A program made the position numbers and the translations under genes. This document shows, one piece after another, positions 1 through 9,613 of a stretch of 45,530 nt of DNA. Numbering within the stretch: position 1 is the stretch's first letter; each line of letters starts with the position of its first letter. The DNA is taken from NCBI GenBank assembly GCA_016744655.1, contig JADGDY010000016.1:1-45530 (forward strand), given 5' to 3'. The notes under the pieces were generated by a model. It was not told the origin of the DNA. It did no database searches and saw nothing but the letters and a program-made list of their open reading frames with translations. This DNA is from Bacteroidales bacterium. GTDB taxonomy: Bacteria; Bacteroidota; Bacteroidia; Bacteroidales; UBA12170.

Positions 1-244
1 CACCTTTTGAACCTAGTCGTCTGTCAGTTAACCCTGGGCCGTTACCAGCATGAATAGGGGCTCTTCCTCTTAGATCGGGTAAGGCAAAAGTTGTTCTCCC
101 ATCTCCTCCATATGTTGTTCCCAGAAGAGAGAAAAGAGCTGAATATTGCGCAATAGGCAAGAGTTGCCCATCGCAAAAAGCAAAATTTCTAGGTGCAAAA
201 TTGCCTGCAAATAAATGAATTGTTCCAAGGTATTTTTCGTCCAT
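1..244 (-). CDS. Phage tail collar domain protein (Mdp-like), 3' end beyond the window
   Basis: The first 81 codons are present, starting at ATG 244-242. The protein begins MDEKYLGTIHLFAGNFAPRN and continues with CDGQLLPIAQ, ALFSLLGTTYGGDGRTTFALPDLRGR and a GPG turn shortly after. This pattern (F..G.FAP..W/F..C.GQ.L, SLLGT.YGGDGRTTF.LPDLRGR) is the hallmark of the tail collar domain of the microcystin-dependent protein (MdpB) family. Members are about 170-190 residues, so roughly half is missing here. In phages the domain sits at the tail fibre base; chromosomal copies in Bacteroidota often occur in small tandem groups whose role is not settled. No tail or phage genes are visible on the window side, so prophage context cannot be judged. 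Family assignment is confident; function is not. Confidence 0.88.
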   Translation of the reverse strand, partial: MDEKYLGTIHLFAGNFAPRNFAFCDGQLLPIAQYSALFSLLGTTYGGDGRTTFALPDLRGRAPIHAGNGPGLTDRRLGSKG

Positions 245-811
245 GATTAATTGATTTTAAGTTAATATTTTATTTTTTAAATTTATATTCTATTCTAAAA
301 TGTAAAACTAGACAGAATGCTATTTTTATAATAGCGTATAAATACGACATGTTTAAACTCAGTATTTATACCTAATGATTATTTTATAATAAAAATATTT
401 ATTTAATAGCAGCTTTAATTAATTAGTTACCTAATTCTAGTCTATTTAAAAATCATATAGATGGCATTAATAGTTGACCTATTATTCTTTTTTTTGAAAA
501 AAGATTTTTTTTGCACATCGATATTTTAGTTTTAAATATAAAGTTGTAATGATTCATTTTATTTTTAATTACCAAAGGTAAAAGTAGTCATATAACTATA
601 TATCAGCACATATAAAAACATATTATTAAATGATTAACGCTTAATTAACAATATATATGACAAAAAGGTGATTTAATATACCTATCTGATTACACTGTCT
701 AATGGGGGCTGCCAATTGGTTTCTGTTGAAAAATAAATTTATAATTAAGTTGGAAATATTTTTGGTATTTTTCATTATTTAGAGCGAAAAATTCTTTGTT
801 ACATATAAAAA
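245..811. other. AT-rich intergenic spacer without a recognised gene
   Basis: About 570 bases between the start of the collar-domain gene and the terminator of the lipoprotein gene. Composition is very AT-rich with frequent stop codons in all frames. I see no tRNA-like fold, no credible protein and no clear repeat. An A/T-only inverted repeat lies near 488-510 and is too weak to call. The collar gene's promoter must lie in the right-hand part of this stretch, but no exact TAnnTTTG element stands out. Confidence 0.5.
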
Positions 812-838
812 AGGCTCTGATAATATATCTCAGAGCCT
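806..838 (-). terminator. Rho-independent terminator of the three-repeat lipoprotein gene
   Basis: Perfect 9-bp inverted repeat AGGCTCTGA / TCAGAGCCT (812-820 and 830-838) with a 9-base loop. On the minus strand it is followed by a run of T (the A run at 807-812). It lies about 45 bases past the stop codon at 882-884. Confidence 0.88.
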
Positions 839-881
839 CTAAATGTAAAACAGATCAATTCGTATTATCCTTTGTGAAATT

Positions 882-2633
882 TTATCTCACATAATAATTC
901 ACACCATCTATATTTTCAAATGTGACATTATTATTGATATCTACACTAGAATCTTCATCTACGCTAATACCATGAGCAGAAACATGGGCAATATGAGTAT
1001 TGCTAAGACCTAATGGAGTGTTGGCATGAAGTAAATTAATAGCTCCCCATGGAGTTTCATGACCTCCAGCATAACTAATTATACTATGTGAGATGCTACA
1101 ACTATGTGCACCACCATAATAGAAAAGGCCATCCCAATCTCCTTTGTTAGGTACAGGATTAGTACTGGTGAAAATAATTGGATCTTCAGCAGTTCCATCA
1201 GCAACAACACTTGCTATTTTATCATCCCAATAGGCAATGTCAAGTTGACCACTATTGGTAAACTCTAATCTTACACCTGGCTCAATAGTTAGATTCACAC
1301 CGTTCCCTGGAGCTCCAATTCTCATTGTGTTTTCTACTATATAAGGAGCTGGTTGCTTGGTCCAAGTATAATCACCAGCTATATCTAATTCTTCATCATT
1401 AGCAATTAAAATTCCTAAGTCGGTATCTATATTGTTTTCCCCGATGATACTATGGACAAAGTTTGGAAAAATAGAAATAGGATAGAGGATGTTTCCAAGG
1501 AAAGTATTTCCTCCGAAATCGGTAAAATAAGCATCATGAATCAGGTTGATGGCATTAGTTTTACTGTAGTAAAATTCACAATCAGTAAATGCTACATTTG
1601 ATTCTCGAATAAAGATCATTCCTTCGTAATCTCGAGAACCAGCAAACTCAAAAGTACTGTGTTTAAATGAGCAGTTGTTGGCACCGTTATAAAAAGTAAA
1701 ACCCTTCCAATCGCCTGGAGCTGGAGAAGTACTGGCACTAGAAAAAAGTATGGGTTTATCTTCGGTTCCTTCGGCAATAATGGTTGCATATTTATTATCC
1801 CAGTAGGCAACATCCCATAATCCATCTTCCATAAATAGGATTTCGGTTCCAGGAGCAATATTTACTATGCTTCCTTCACCATCTGCTCCAAATCTGATGG
1901 TTCCTTCTTGATAAAAAGGTACTCCTTGATCTGTCCAGAAGTATTCTCCTTGCTGCTCGAAATGTTCATCGTTTTCTATCCAAATTCCGGTAGAGGTTTC
2001 ATAAACATTTTCGCCTGTGATGGTATGTACATTGTTGATGTATACAGATATTGGATAACTATCAATATTGGTAAAGAAGTTTTTATCAAAAGCACTAAAG
2101 CTACCTTCTGATTTTAATCTGATTCCCACATTGGCGGCCTCACGAATAATAGAGTTAGTGAAAGCAATTGAACTTTCTTCTATATAGACAGAACCATAAG
2201 TGTCTTTAGATCCTGCATATTCGATAATAGCAAAATTGATATTACAATCGGTTGCTCCATTATAAAAGTGTAAACCTGCCCAATCACCACTAGATGGACT
2301 GTTGGCTGCTGAAGTAAATAAAACGGGAAGTGCTGCAGTTCCTTGAACCTCGATGGTAGCATATTCATTATCCCAATAAGCAAACTCTAAAGAGCTTCCT
2401 TGGGTGAATTTAATAATAGATCCTGCTTCAAAGGTTAGTTTGGCATTTCTGATTCTAATGGTTCCGTCAAATGTATAGGTGATACCTGTTTTGAATGTCA
2501 TATCATTGCTAATATCGCCGGTGAGTTCACCACCATCCTGTTCTTGATTAATTGGATCTTCTGTTTCTTTCTCGCAGGAAACCATAGTAATGGAAAAAGC
2601 AATGAATAATAAATAAAGAAATTTCTTTGTCAT
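882..2633 (-). CDS. Surface lipoprotein with three 191-residue beta-helix-like repeats
   Basis: 583 residues. A lipoprotein signal ends at Cys20 (SITMVSC), followed by acidic EKETEDP, which suits outer-membrane lipoproteins of Bacteroidota. The rest is three copies of one unit: the motif AYWD recurs at residues 85, 276 and 467, exactly 191 apart. Each is followed by GT...P..F.S....P..GDW.G..FY.GA..C and then AG. The short repeated strands, the Asn/Gly turns and the phrasing (F...E..G...I) resemble right-handed parallel beta-helix proteins, though no catalytic residues of polysaccharide lyases are evident. No T9SS sorting domain is present, so it is probably lipid-anchored. It has its own promoter (2672-2679) and terminator (806-838) and is a single transcription unit. 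Substrate or partner unknown; adhesion or glycan binding is only a guess. Confidence 0.85.
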   Translation of the reverse strand: MTKKFLYLLFIAFSITMVSCEKETEDPINQEQDGGELTGDISNDMTFKTGITYTFDGTIRIRNAKLTFEAGSIIKFTQGSSLEFAYWDNEYATIEVQGTAALPVLFTSAANSPSSGDWAGLHFYNGATDCNINFAIIEYAGSKDTYGSVYIEESSIAFTNSIIREAANVGIRLKSEGSFSAFDKNFFTNIDSYPISVYINNVHTITGENVYETSTGIWIENDEHFEQQGEYFWTDQGVPFYQEGTIRFGADGEGSIVNIAPGTEILFMEDGLWDVAYWDNKYATIIAEGTEDKPILFSSASTSPAPGDWKGFTFYNGANNCSFKHSTFEFAGSRDYEGMIFIRESNVAFTDCEFYYSKTNAINLIHDAYFTDFGGNTFLGNILYPISIFPNFVHSIIGENNIDTDLGILIANDEELDIAGDYTWTKQPAPYIVENTMRIGAPGNGVNLTIEPGVRLEFTNSGQLDIAYWDDKIASVVADGTAEDPIIFTSTNPVPNKGDWDGLFYYGGAHSCSISHSIISYAGGHETPWGAINLLHANTPLGLSNTHIAHVSAHGISVDEDSSVDINNNVTFENIDGVNYYVR

Positions 2634-2671
2634 GAGAATTGTTTTTTGAGTGTTTTGTTATTTGTTGCTGG

Positions 2672-2679
2672 CAAAAATA
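2672..2679 (-). promoter_or_regulatory. -7 promoter element TATTTTTG for the lipoprotein gene
   Basis: Matches the Bacteroidota consensus TAnnTTTG on the minus strand and is followed by GC. It lies 38 bases upstream of ATG 2633. A TTTTG that could act as the -33 element lies slightly upstream, with shorter than usual spacing. Confidence 0.6.
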
Positions 2680-2866
2680 GATGCTATTATCAACAAAACG
2701 CTCATCCTTTAGGCTTAAATTCTGCCTTAAAAGGATTTATTTTCCTCATCCTTTAGTATGATGATGTTTGAAATATAGCATGTTGAATATTAGATTAGAA
2801 ATACTCGTTCCACTCATGTTTCACTAAATTACCAAATAGAAAAATATGTTTGGAAGACTAATTAGT

Positions 2867-5800
2867 TTAATGTTTTACTATCTTTTTATAGATGATAGAC
2901 TCCCCATTTTTAATACTTAGAATGTAAACGCCATTTTCAAAATCCCTGATATCAAATTCCTTATTCAAATGCTCCGAAGAGGTCTCTAAAAGTGTTTCTT
3001 TGATGATCATTCTTCCAGAAAAATCAATAATAGAAATTTCTATATCCTCAGAAATTTGGTCTAATGATAAAGTAAATACCCCGTGGTTAGGGTTTGGTGT
3101 CACTAGAATGTTCAAATCTGTTTGATCGGCTTCCCATACCTGTTCACATATGTCATATTCTATATTTACCGACGCAGTAGATTCACAGCCAAAAGCATTT
3201 AAAATGGTGACCTCATAATTAATGGTTTGAGGACTATCGGAGGTGACAAAAATAACTTGATCGGAGAATCCCCCTGGTTGCCATTCGTAAGAGATGGCAT
3301 AATCGGCATTGGCTTGTAAATAAATACCACTATTCACGCAATATGGGCCATTTTCAGGATTCACGGTTATATCTACAGGAGAAGCATAAGCATCTTCCAC
3401 TACTACTGGATTGTCTTCAAAAAGGATTTCACAATCGCTTCCGTCTTTTACTTTTATCAGATAATCTCCAGCATTGACTTCAGTAAAATTAGGACTTTCT
3501 TGATAATTTGCTCCATCATCGATAGAATACCATAAAATACCTTGTCCACCATTTGCTAAAATATGTATACTACCTAAATAGCCATTGCATTGTACATGGT
3601 TTACCTCTGCTGATGGAATTAGAATTTCATCATTTTGTGTGATGATGACAGGGTTATTTTCATATTCATGAATACAATTGTTGGCGTCTTTCACGAATAA
3701 AGAATAAGAGGCTGCTTCTAGGTTACTGAACTGACTATTCGTTTGATAATTAATTCCATTATCAATAGAATACAATAAGCTTCCAGTTCCGCCAAATGCT
3801 TCAATATTAATACTACCTTCATTTCCTCCAAAACACGCCACATGAGAGGAGTTTACACTTTCGAATACAATAGCATCGGGTTCTGTAATTTGAATCGGAT
3901 TATTGCTGTATGCTATAGTACAATCATAAGCATCTTTAACTATTACTTCATAGGTTCCAGATGATAGGTTATTAAAGTTTCCGTTATCGTTCCAATTGTT
4001 TCCTCCATCAATTGAGTAGGTAAAGTCATTGGCCCCACCATTTGCTTCAATATTGATGCTACCTTCATCTGCTCCATAACAAGAACTAATATTACTAGAT
4101 GAAACTGAAATAGACATAGCGCTGGGTTCAGTAATAATTACAGGATTGTTTTCATATTCTTTCTCACAGAAATTCTCATCTCTAATGATAACAGCATAAG
4201 AACCAGCTGTCAAATTGTTAAAAACGCCACTGCTCACATAATTTGTTCCATCATCAATAGAATATTGAAGTTCTCCACTTCCTCCTAGGGCCGTAATGGT
4301 GATTTTTCCATTGTCATTTCCATTACACTGACTCACATTGTTTACTTGTACATTGGCAAGTACTAAAAGGTCTGGCTCAGTTATTTGGATAGCTTCTGAA
4401 TGTTCATAAATACAATCATTAGCATCTTTTATTAATACCTGATATGTACCTGCCAATAAATTCAAAAAATCACCATTATTAGATTCATAATTGAGTCCAT
4501 TGTCTACAGAATATTGGAGGTTTCCGCTTCCGCCTTGAGCAGAGATGTGAATTTCTCCTGTTTCCTCCCCGTTGCAAGAATTGATGTCCTGGGTATCTAT
4601 TTGATTTAGGGTGATAGCTTCAGGTTCTGTGATGATGATGGTTTCATTCCAAGCTACTTCACAATTGCTTTGGTTTCGAACCACAATATGATACTCTCCC
4701 GCTACTAAACTCTCAAATAAAGGGTTTTCTGAGAAGCTACTACCGTTATTAATAGAATATTGATAATAACCGGACTCCTCATTTACAGTAATCTCTATGG
4801 ATGCATTATCATTTCCTGCACATGGAGTTATATTGGTGCTTTCCACGTTGTCAATAACTAATTCATTAGCTTCTTCAATGGTCACTACATTAGGCCACTC
4901 CTGAATACATCCATTGATGTTTTTCACATAGATATTGTAGTTTCCTACACCTAATCCATTAAAAACACCTGTTGTATTTGTGAAATCAGAGCCATCAATA
5001 CTATAAAACAAAGTAGAAGCTCCAGAAGTGATTATAGTTATACTGGCATTTTCATCACCATAACATGTCAATTCAGAGGAACTTGCATTTTCAATCATAA
5101 AATCTTCAGTATCTGAAATATTTACAACAAAATCACAATTGCTTGAGTTCCCATTACCATCATTAACCACAAAGTTTATAGTATGCATTCCTGTTTGGTC
5201 AATAGAAAATATAGTACCTGCAACTGGGGTTTGAATGATTGACTGAATGCTGCAATTATCGCTACTTTCTAATAAATTACTGTAGTTTGGTAGCACTACT
5301 TGACAATTTTCTCCTACTTGTAGGTTTTGATTGGCGGGACAAGTGATTTCTGGTGAAATAAGATCTCGTACTGTTACAATAGCAGTATTTGTTGAGACGT
5401 TATTATGGTTGTCTATTATAGAAAGAGTAACCGTGTTGTTTCCAATATTATTGCAATTAAACTGATACTTATCTAGTTGCATTTCAGCAATACCACAATT
5501 ATCATATGAACCATTATTGATATCTTCATCCGTTATATTTACGATACCTTGCTCATTAAGATCTACAATGATATTCTGGGTAATGACAACTGGGAGTATG
5601 TTGTCTCCAATAGTTAAATCTAGGGTAATAATAGAATCACAACCCGCTGCATTTTCTAAAATATGTGTTGCCGTATTATTACTAGCAGAATAGGTAAAAC
5701 CATTAATCCATGTATAGGAATCACAAGATTCAACGATATCTGTGCTTTCAGAATTCTCCAAAATGGTAAGGTTTAAGGTTATAATTGAATCACAGCCTGA

Positions 5801-7429
5801 AACATTTTGCTGAGTATATATTGCGGTATTATTATCAGAAGTATATGTTATTCCATTTCTCCAAGTATAAGAACCACATGCTTCTATTTCATCAATACTT
5901 TCTAGATTTTCGAAGATAGTAAGATTTAACGTAATCGTAGAATCACAACCTGCAGCGTTTTCAATGATATGAATAGCTGTATTATTGTTTTGTGTATAGG
6001 TATTTCCATCAATCCAGGTGAAAGACATGCATTCTTCATGGTAGTCTATACTTTCACTATCCTCTAGAATAGTTAGATCTAGAGTGATGATAGAGTCACA
6101 GCCCATGGCATTATCTATTATATGACTTGCAGTATTGTTACTTTCAGAATATGTTATACCATTTATCCAAGTATATGCTTCACAACTTGCTTGCTCATCG
6201 ATAGATTGTGTATTATGGTAAATTGTGAGATTAAGAGTAATCGTAGAATCACAACCTGCTGTATTTTCAACTATGTGAGTGGCTGTGTTATTGCTTTCAG
6301 AATAGGTGTTTCCATCAATCCAAGTATAGGATTCGCAGGCAGTATGTTCATAAGTAGCTTGCGTATTATTATTTATCGTTAAATTAAGAGTGATGATAGA
6401 ATCACAACCTGCTGTATTTTCAATAATGTGGGTCGCAGTATAATTACTTTCTGTGTAGTTATTTCCATCAATCCAAATAAAGGATTCACAAGCTTCATGA
6501 ACAGCCGTGCTTGAGGATGTTTCCAGAATAGTTAAGTCTAAAGTTACAATAGAGTCGCAACCAATGGCATTTTCTAGTATGTGAGTAGCAGTTGTATTGC
6601 TTTCAGTATAGGTGTTTCCATCAATCCAAGTATAGGTATAGCAAGCTTGGTGAGTATCAGTAGAAAAAGAGTTTTCGAGTATGGTGAGGTTAATAGTGAT
6701 GATAGAATCACAGCCTTCATAATTAGGTATGATATCTTCATAAGTTCCAGTAACATCCCAATAATAATCACCACTTGGGGAGGTGTATGAGCTACAAACC
6801 TCAGGGTTGATAGTTGACTCAGAATCTAAACAGACATCACAGGCATCATCATGACTTCCTGGACTCCCATATAATTGTTTGCCATTGATAATAACTCCAG
6901 TATTTGAAGATGAAATAGTCCAGTTGCTTCCTTCATTGTTGTCACTATTAACATCACATAAAACAAGGGAGGGACCATCACCTCCAGGCTCAGTAGGCCA
7001 AGGAGAACTTGTACCAAAGTCAACTTCATCTATTATATTATCATTATTATCTGTTAGGGTTATCGTTTCACCACCAGCATTTCTTAATCCATCAAAATTT
7101 AAGTTGTATGCGTTATCATATCCAAAATTTCTTTTTAATGCAACAGAGTCTTTTGCAATTACTATATACCCATGTGCTTCTATGGAAAGATTAGAAGGAA
7201 AAAAATAGTCATCTTGATCACTGATAATATATCCAGCAAGGTTGATAGAACTAGAAGTTGTGTTGTATAATTCAATATATTCTAAGCTATCAATACCTGA
7301 TTCTGGTGGATTATACATAATCTCAGTAATAACAATATCACCCGGTGAGACTGCAAAAATAGGTGTTACATATACAGTGCCTATGAGTAGTGATAGGGAT
7401 AATGAAAAACGTAGTAAAAGTTTAATCAT
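2867..7429 (-). CDS. Giant mosaic T9SS adhesin: lamin-tail, Cys repeats, SprB repeats
   Basis: 1520 residues from ATG 7429; a longer reading from TTG 7450 adds seven residues ahead of the signal peptide MIKLLLRFSLSLSLL and is less likely. Domains in order: signal peptide; lamin-tail domain (about 28-165: GDIVITEIMYNPPES, LEYIELYN, INLAGYIISD); eight roughly 47-residue repeats (about 205-590) with a C.SYTWIDGNTYTESNNTA core and ending GCDSIITLNLTI; an HYR-like stretch with two GNG/CPA motifs; seven SprB-type repeats of about 85 residues (C.G...GSI.I.A.GG.G.L.YSID.G..Y); an Ig-like PKD-type segment; and a type A sorting domain (TPNPNHGVFTLSL ... NGVYILSIKNG ... KKIVKH). It should be exported by Sec and T9SS and act in adhesion or gliding. 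SprB itself is a gliding adhesin, but these short repeats occur in many unrelated surface proteins. Own promoter at 7500-7530. Confidence 0.9.
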   Translation of the reverse strand: MIKLLLRFSLSLSLLIGTVYVTPIFAVSPGDIVITEIMYNPPESGIDSLEYIELYNTTSSSINLAGYIISDQDDYFFPSNLSIEAHGYIVIAKDSVALKRNFGYDNAYNLNFDGLRNAGGETITLTDNNDNIIDEVDFGTSSPWPTEPGGDGPSLVLCDVNSDNNEGSNWTISSSNTGVIINGKQLYGSPGSHDDACDVCLDSESTINPEVCSSYTSPSGDYYWDVTGTYEDIIPNYEGCDSIITINLTILENSFSTDTHQACYTYTWIDGNTYTESNTTATHILENAIGCDSIVTLDLTILETSSSTAVHEACESFIWIDGNNYTESNYTATHIIENTAGCDSIITLNLTINNNTQATYEHTACESYTWIDGNTYSESNNTATHIVENTAGCDSTITLNLTIYHNTQSIDEQASCEAYTWINGITYSESNNTASHIIDNAMGCDSIITLDLTILEDSESIDYHEECMSFTWIDGNTYTQNNNTAIHIIENAAGCDSTITLNLTIFENLESIDEIEACGSYTWRNGITYTSDNNTAIYTQQNVSGCDSIITLNLTILENSESTDIVESCDSYTWINGFTYSASNNTATHILENAAGCDSIITLDLTIGDNILPVVITQNIIVDLNEQGIVNITDEDINNGSYDNCGIAEMQLDKYQFNCNNIGNNTVTLSIIDNHNNVSTNTAIVTVRDLISPEITCPANQNLQVGENCQVVLPNYSNLLESSDNCSIQSIIQTPVAGTIFSIDQTGMHTINFVVNDGNGNSSNCDFVVNISDTEDFMIENASSSELTCYGDENASITIITSGASTLFYSIDGSDFTNTTGVFNGLGVGNYNIYVKNINGCIQEWPNVVTIEEANELVIDNVESTNITPCAGNDNASIEITVNEESGYYQYSINNGSSFSENPLFESLVAGEYHIVVRNQSNCEVAWNETIIITEPEAITLNQIDTQDINSCNGEETGEIHISAQGGSGNLQYSVDNGLNYESNNGDFLNLLAGTYQVLIKDANDCIYEHSEAIQITEPDLLVLANVQVNNVSQCNGNDNGKITITALGGSGELQYSIDDGTNYVSSGVFNNLTAGSYAVIIRDENFCEKEYENNPVIITEPSAMSISVSSSNISSCYGADEGSINIEANGGANDFTYSIDGGNNWNDNGNFNNLSSGTYEVIVKDAYDCTIAYSNNPIQITEPDAIVFESVNSSHVACFGGNEGSINIEAFGGTGSLLYSIDNGINYQTNSQFSNLEAASYSLFVKDANNCIHEYENNPVIITQNDEILIPSAEVNHVQCNGYLGSIHILANGGQGILWYSIDDGANYQESPNFTEVNAGDYLIKVKDGSDCEILFEDNPVVVEDAYASPVDITVNPENGPYCVNSGIYLQANADYAISYEWQPGGFSDQVIFVTSDSPQTINYEVTILNAFGCESTASVNIEYDICEQVWEADQTDLNILVTPNPNHGVFTLSLDQISEDIEISIIDFSGRMIIKETLLETSSEHLNKEFDIRDFENGVYILSIKNGESIIYKKIVKH

Positions 7430-7499
7430 ATTTGCATTAATTGGGCTCAATAATTTTCAGAAAATACTTCTTATATTGATAATGGTTAAATATTTATCA

Positions 7500-7530
7500 C
7501 AAAAATACATAATTATATGAGTTTCAAAAA
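7500..7530 (-). promoter_or_regulatory. Promoter of the giant adhesin gene (-33 TTTTTG, -7 TATTTTTG)
   Basis: On the minus strand, TTTTTG at 7530-7525 is followed after 17 bases by TATTTTTG at 7507-7500. This matches both elements of the primary-sigma promoter of Bacteroidota. The predicted transcript start lies about 60 bases before ATG 7429. Confidence 0.65.
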
Positions 7531-7765
7531 TTATAGGTGCTACTCATGCATTATATAACATGGATTATTATTAGGTATTATGGGATACAAAACTTGGTCA
7601 GGTCAGAATTAATACTCAAAGTATTATTTGTTTTTAAGATTAAAGAATCACTATAATAATTGTAAAAACACTGATTCTTTTGTGATTAGATGAATTTATA
7701 ATTGAATTAGCTGTTAAAAATGGCTTAATGGTGTATATCTAATTTTCTAAGGATTTAAAATTTCA

Positions 7766-7773
7766 TAGGTTTG
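7766..7773 (+). promoter_or_regulatory. -7 promoter element TAGGTTTG for the AbgT-family gene
   Basis: TAGGTTTGC fits TAnnTTTG and lies 44 bases before ATG 7818. No clear -33 TTG is seen. The rest of the stretch from 7531 to 7817 is AT-rich and holds no recognised gene. Confidence 0.5.
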
Positions 7774-7817
7774 CAAATTGTTAAAACTAAGTGTATAATA
7801 TTTAATTATTTCTTATT

Positions 7818-9356
7818 ATGAGTCAAAGCAAGCAGAAAGTCGGATTCTTTCAAAAGATGTTGAATTATACTGAAAAAGCAGGAAATGCCCTTCCTCATCC
7901 AGCTACTTTATTTGCCCTTTTCGCCTTAATTGCCTTAATTTTTTCCGCAGTAGGTCATTTTTTGGGTTGGGAAGTCATTCACCCAGGTACTGGCGAACTC
8001 ATTAAACCTGTTAACCTTTTATCACATGATGGAATTCACAGGATTTTATTAGAAATGGTAGATAATTTCACTGGTTTCGCTCCTCTAGGAATTGTATTGG
8101 TAGCAATGTTGGGTATTGGAATTGCTGAGCATAGTGGATTGATAAATGCGATTATTCGTTTATTGGTTCTTAATTCTCCAAAACATCTGTTAACCTTTGT
8201 AATGGTTTTTGCTGGAATCCTTTCTAATATGGCATCCGATGTGGGATATGTATTATTGATTCCTCTGGCAGGAGTTGTATTTATTGCAGTTGGACGACAT
8301 CCTATTGCAGGTATGGCAGCCGCATTTGCTGGGGTTTCGGGAGGATTTAGTGCCAACTTAGCCATCGGAACCATTGATCCTCTTTTGGCTGGACTTTCAC
8401 AAGAAGCAGCTCAAATTTTAGACCCAACTTATGAAGTAAATCCTACTGCTAATTATTATTTCATGGTAGCTTCAACTTTTATCATTGCTTTTGCTGGTAC
8501 TTTTATTACTGAAAAAGTTGTGGAGCCTCGATTAGGGACTTATAAGGGTGGACATGATGATTCTGAAGATAGTTTCGATACGCTCTCAAAGAAAGAAAAG
8601 AAAGGCTTGCTTTGGGCTACTGCTGTTATACTAGTTATTCTTGTGGTGACTTTAATTGGAATTATTCCTGAGGATGGTTTTTTTAGAGGAGCTGATGGTG
8701 GTGTGTTAACCAGCCCACTAATTAAAGGAGTTGTAGGTATGCTATTTGTTTCTGCTGGTGGAGCTGGCTTGGCATATGGAATTGCAACAGGCAAATTCAA
8801 AAACGATGGGGATGTGGTAGCTGGTATGTCAGCAAGTATGAAGTCGTTGGGAACCTATATGGTATTGGTTTTCTTTGCTGCTCAGTTTGTGGCTTATTTC
8901 AAATGGAGTAATTTAGGTATGATAGTAGCGGTAGAAGGTGCCGGATTATTAATGTCGTTAGATATTGGACTTGTCCCACTAATGATACTATTTATACTTC
9001 TTTCAGCTGCCATTAATATGGTAATGGGCTCAGCCTCTGCGAAGTGGGCGATTCTGGCTCCTATCTTTATCCCTATGTTTATGATTATGGGTTATTCACC
9101 TGAGTTATCTCAGGTGGTATATAGAATTGGAGATAGTGTAACCAATGTGATTTCGCCTATGATGAGCTTCTTTGCCTTGATTATTGCTTTCTTCCAAAAA
9201 TATGAACCAAAGGCTGGAATCGGAACGATTATCGCAACCATGTTACCTTATTCCATGGCTTTCCTAGTGATTTGGATTATTCTCTTAGTTGCTTGGTTGT
9301 TGATAGGTCTACCTCTTGGTCCTGATGCTGGTATTCACTATGTGATGCCTAAATAA
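7818..9356 (+). CDS. abgT: AbgT-family transporter
   Basis: 512 residues, near the family norm, with about 12 hydrophobic segments. The N-terminus (FFQKMLNYTEKAGNALPHPATLF), the GFAPLGIVLVAMLGIGIAEHSG motif at about 97-118, ASDVGYVLLIPLAG, GGFSANLAIGTIDPLLAG and NMVMGSASAKWAILAPIFIP near the C-terminus are all typical of the AbgT family (PF03806). E. coli AbgT imports p-aminobenzoyl-glutamate; other members (MtrF, YdaH) have been shown to export sulfonamides or related antimetabolites. The substrate here cannot be told from sequence, and there is no neighbouring abgAB hydrolase, so folate salvage is not supported. Monocistronic with its own strong terminator at 9403-9438. Confidence 0.95.
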   Translation: MSQSKQKVGFFQKMLNYTEKAGNALPHPATLFALFALIALIFSAVGHFLGWEVIHPGTGELIKPVNLLSHDGIHRILLEMVDNFTGFAPLGIVLVAMLGIGIAEHSGLINAIIRLLVLNSPKHLLTFVMVFAGILSNMASDVGYVLLIPLAGVVFIAVGRHPIAGMAAAFAGVSGGFSANLAIGTIDPLLAGLSQEAAQILDPTYEVNPTANYYFMVASTFIIAFAGTFITEKVVEPRLGTYKGGHDDSEDSFDTLSKKEKKGLLWATAVILVILVVTLIGIIPEDGFFRGADGGVLTSPLIKGVVGMLFVSAGGAGLAYGIATGKFKNDGDVVAGMSASMKSLGTYMVLVFFAAQFVAYFKWSNLGMIVAVEGAGLLMSLDIGLVPLMILFILLSAAINMVMGSASAKWAILAPIFIPMFMIMGYSPELSQVVYRIGDSVTNVISPMMSFFALIIAFFQKYEPKAGIGTIIATMLPYSMAFLVIWIILLVAWLLIGLPLGPDAGIHYVMPK

Positions 9357-9402
9357 AAACGTATAAGTACTCTTCTATAGTAAGAGCAATATAAAGATTT
9401 CT

Positions 9403-9438
9403 AGCCTATCGAAATAAGCATTTCGATAGGCTTTTTTT
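9403..9438 (+). terminator. Rho-independent terminator after abgT
   Basis: Perfect 12-bp stem AGCCTATCGAAA / TTTCGATAGGCT (9403-9414, 9421-9432) with a 6-base loop, followed by a T run. It starts 47 bases after the abgT stop. Confidence 0.95.
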
Positions 9439-9574
9439 ATTTTATTGGCCAACAAATGTAGATTTCAGTAACTTGAAAAAATAAATTCTTAACATCTAAA
9501 TTACAGAATACAAACATAATAGCTGTGAATTATAATTTTTTTGGAAACATATATGATGAAAAATTAAATAAACA

Positions 9575-9613
9575 TGTCATGACAAGTATAGTTTATATAT
9601 TTGTCATGACAAA
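9575..9613 (+). promoter_or_regulatory. Two palindromic operators over the MarR gene promoter
   Basis: TGTCATGACA at 9575-9584 and TTTGTCATGACAAA at 9600-9613 share the same 10-base palindrome, with centres 27 bases apart. A -7 element TATATTTG lies at 9596-9603, so the second palindrome overlaps it and the first sits where the -33 element would be. ATG of the MarR gene is at 9626, just 12 bases after the second site. The arrangement is that of autorepression by a dimeric winged-helix regulator. Sites and positions are seen directly; binding by this MarR protein is inferred. Confidence 0.72.

Noticed and set aside
488-510. A/T-only inverted repeat with T run, possible terminator
   Set aside because: The stem has almost no G-C pairs and would not be stable; no gene ends there.
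6122-7208. Several antisense readings across the adhesin gene
   Set aside because: They mirror the repeated codons of the real gene in another frame and have no independent signal.
2867-7429. CRISPR-like regular repeats at DNA level in the adhesin gene
   Set aside because: The regularity comes from coding repeats of about 47 and 85 residues in frame; there are no short identical repeats with unique spacers.
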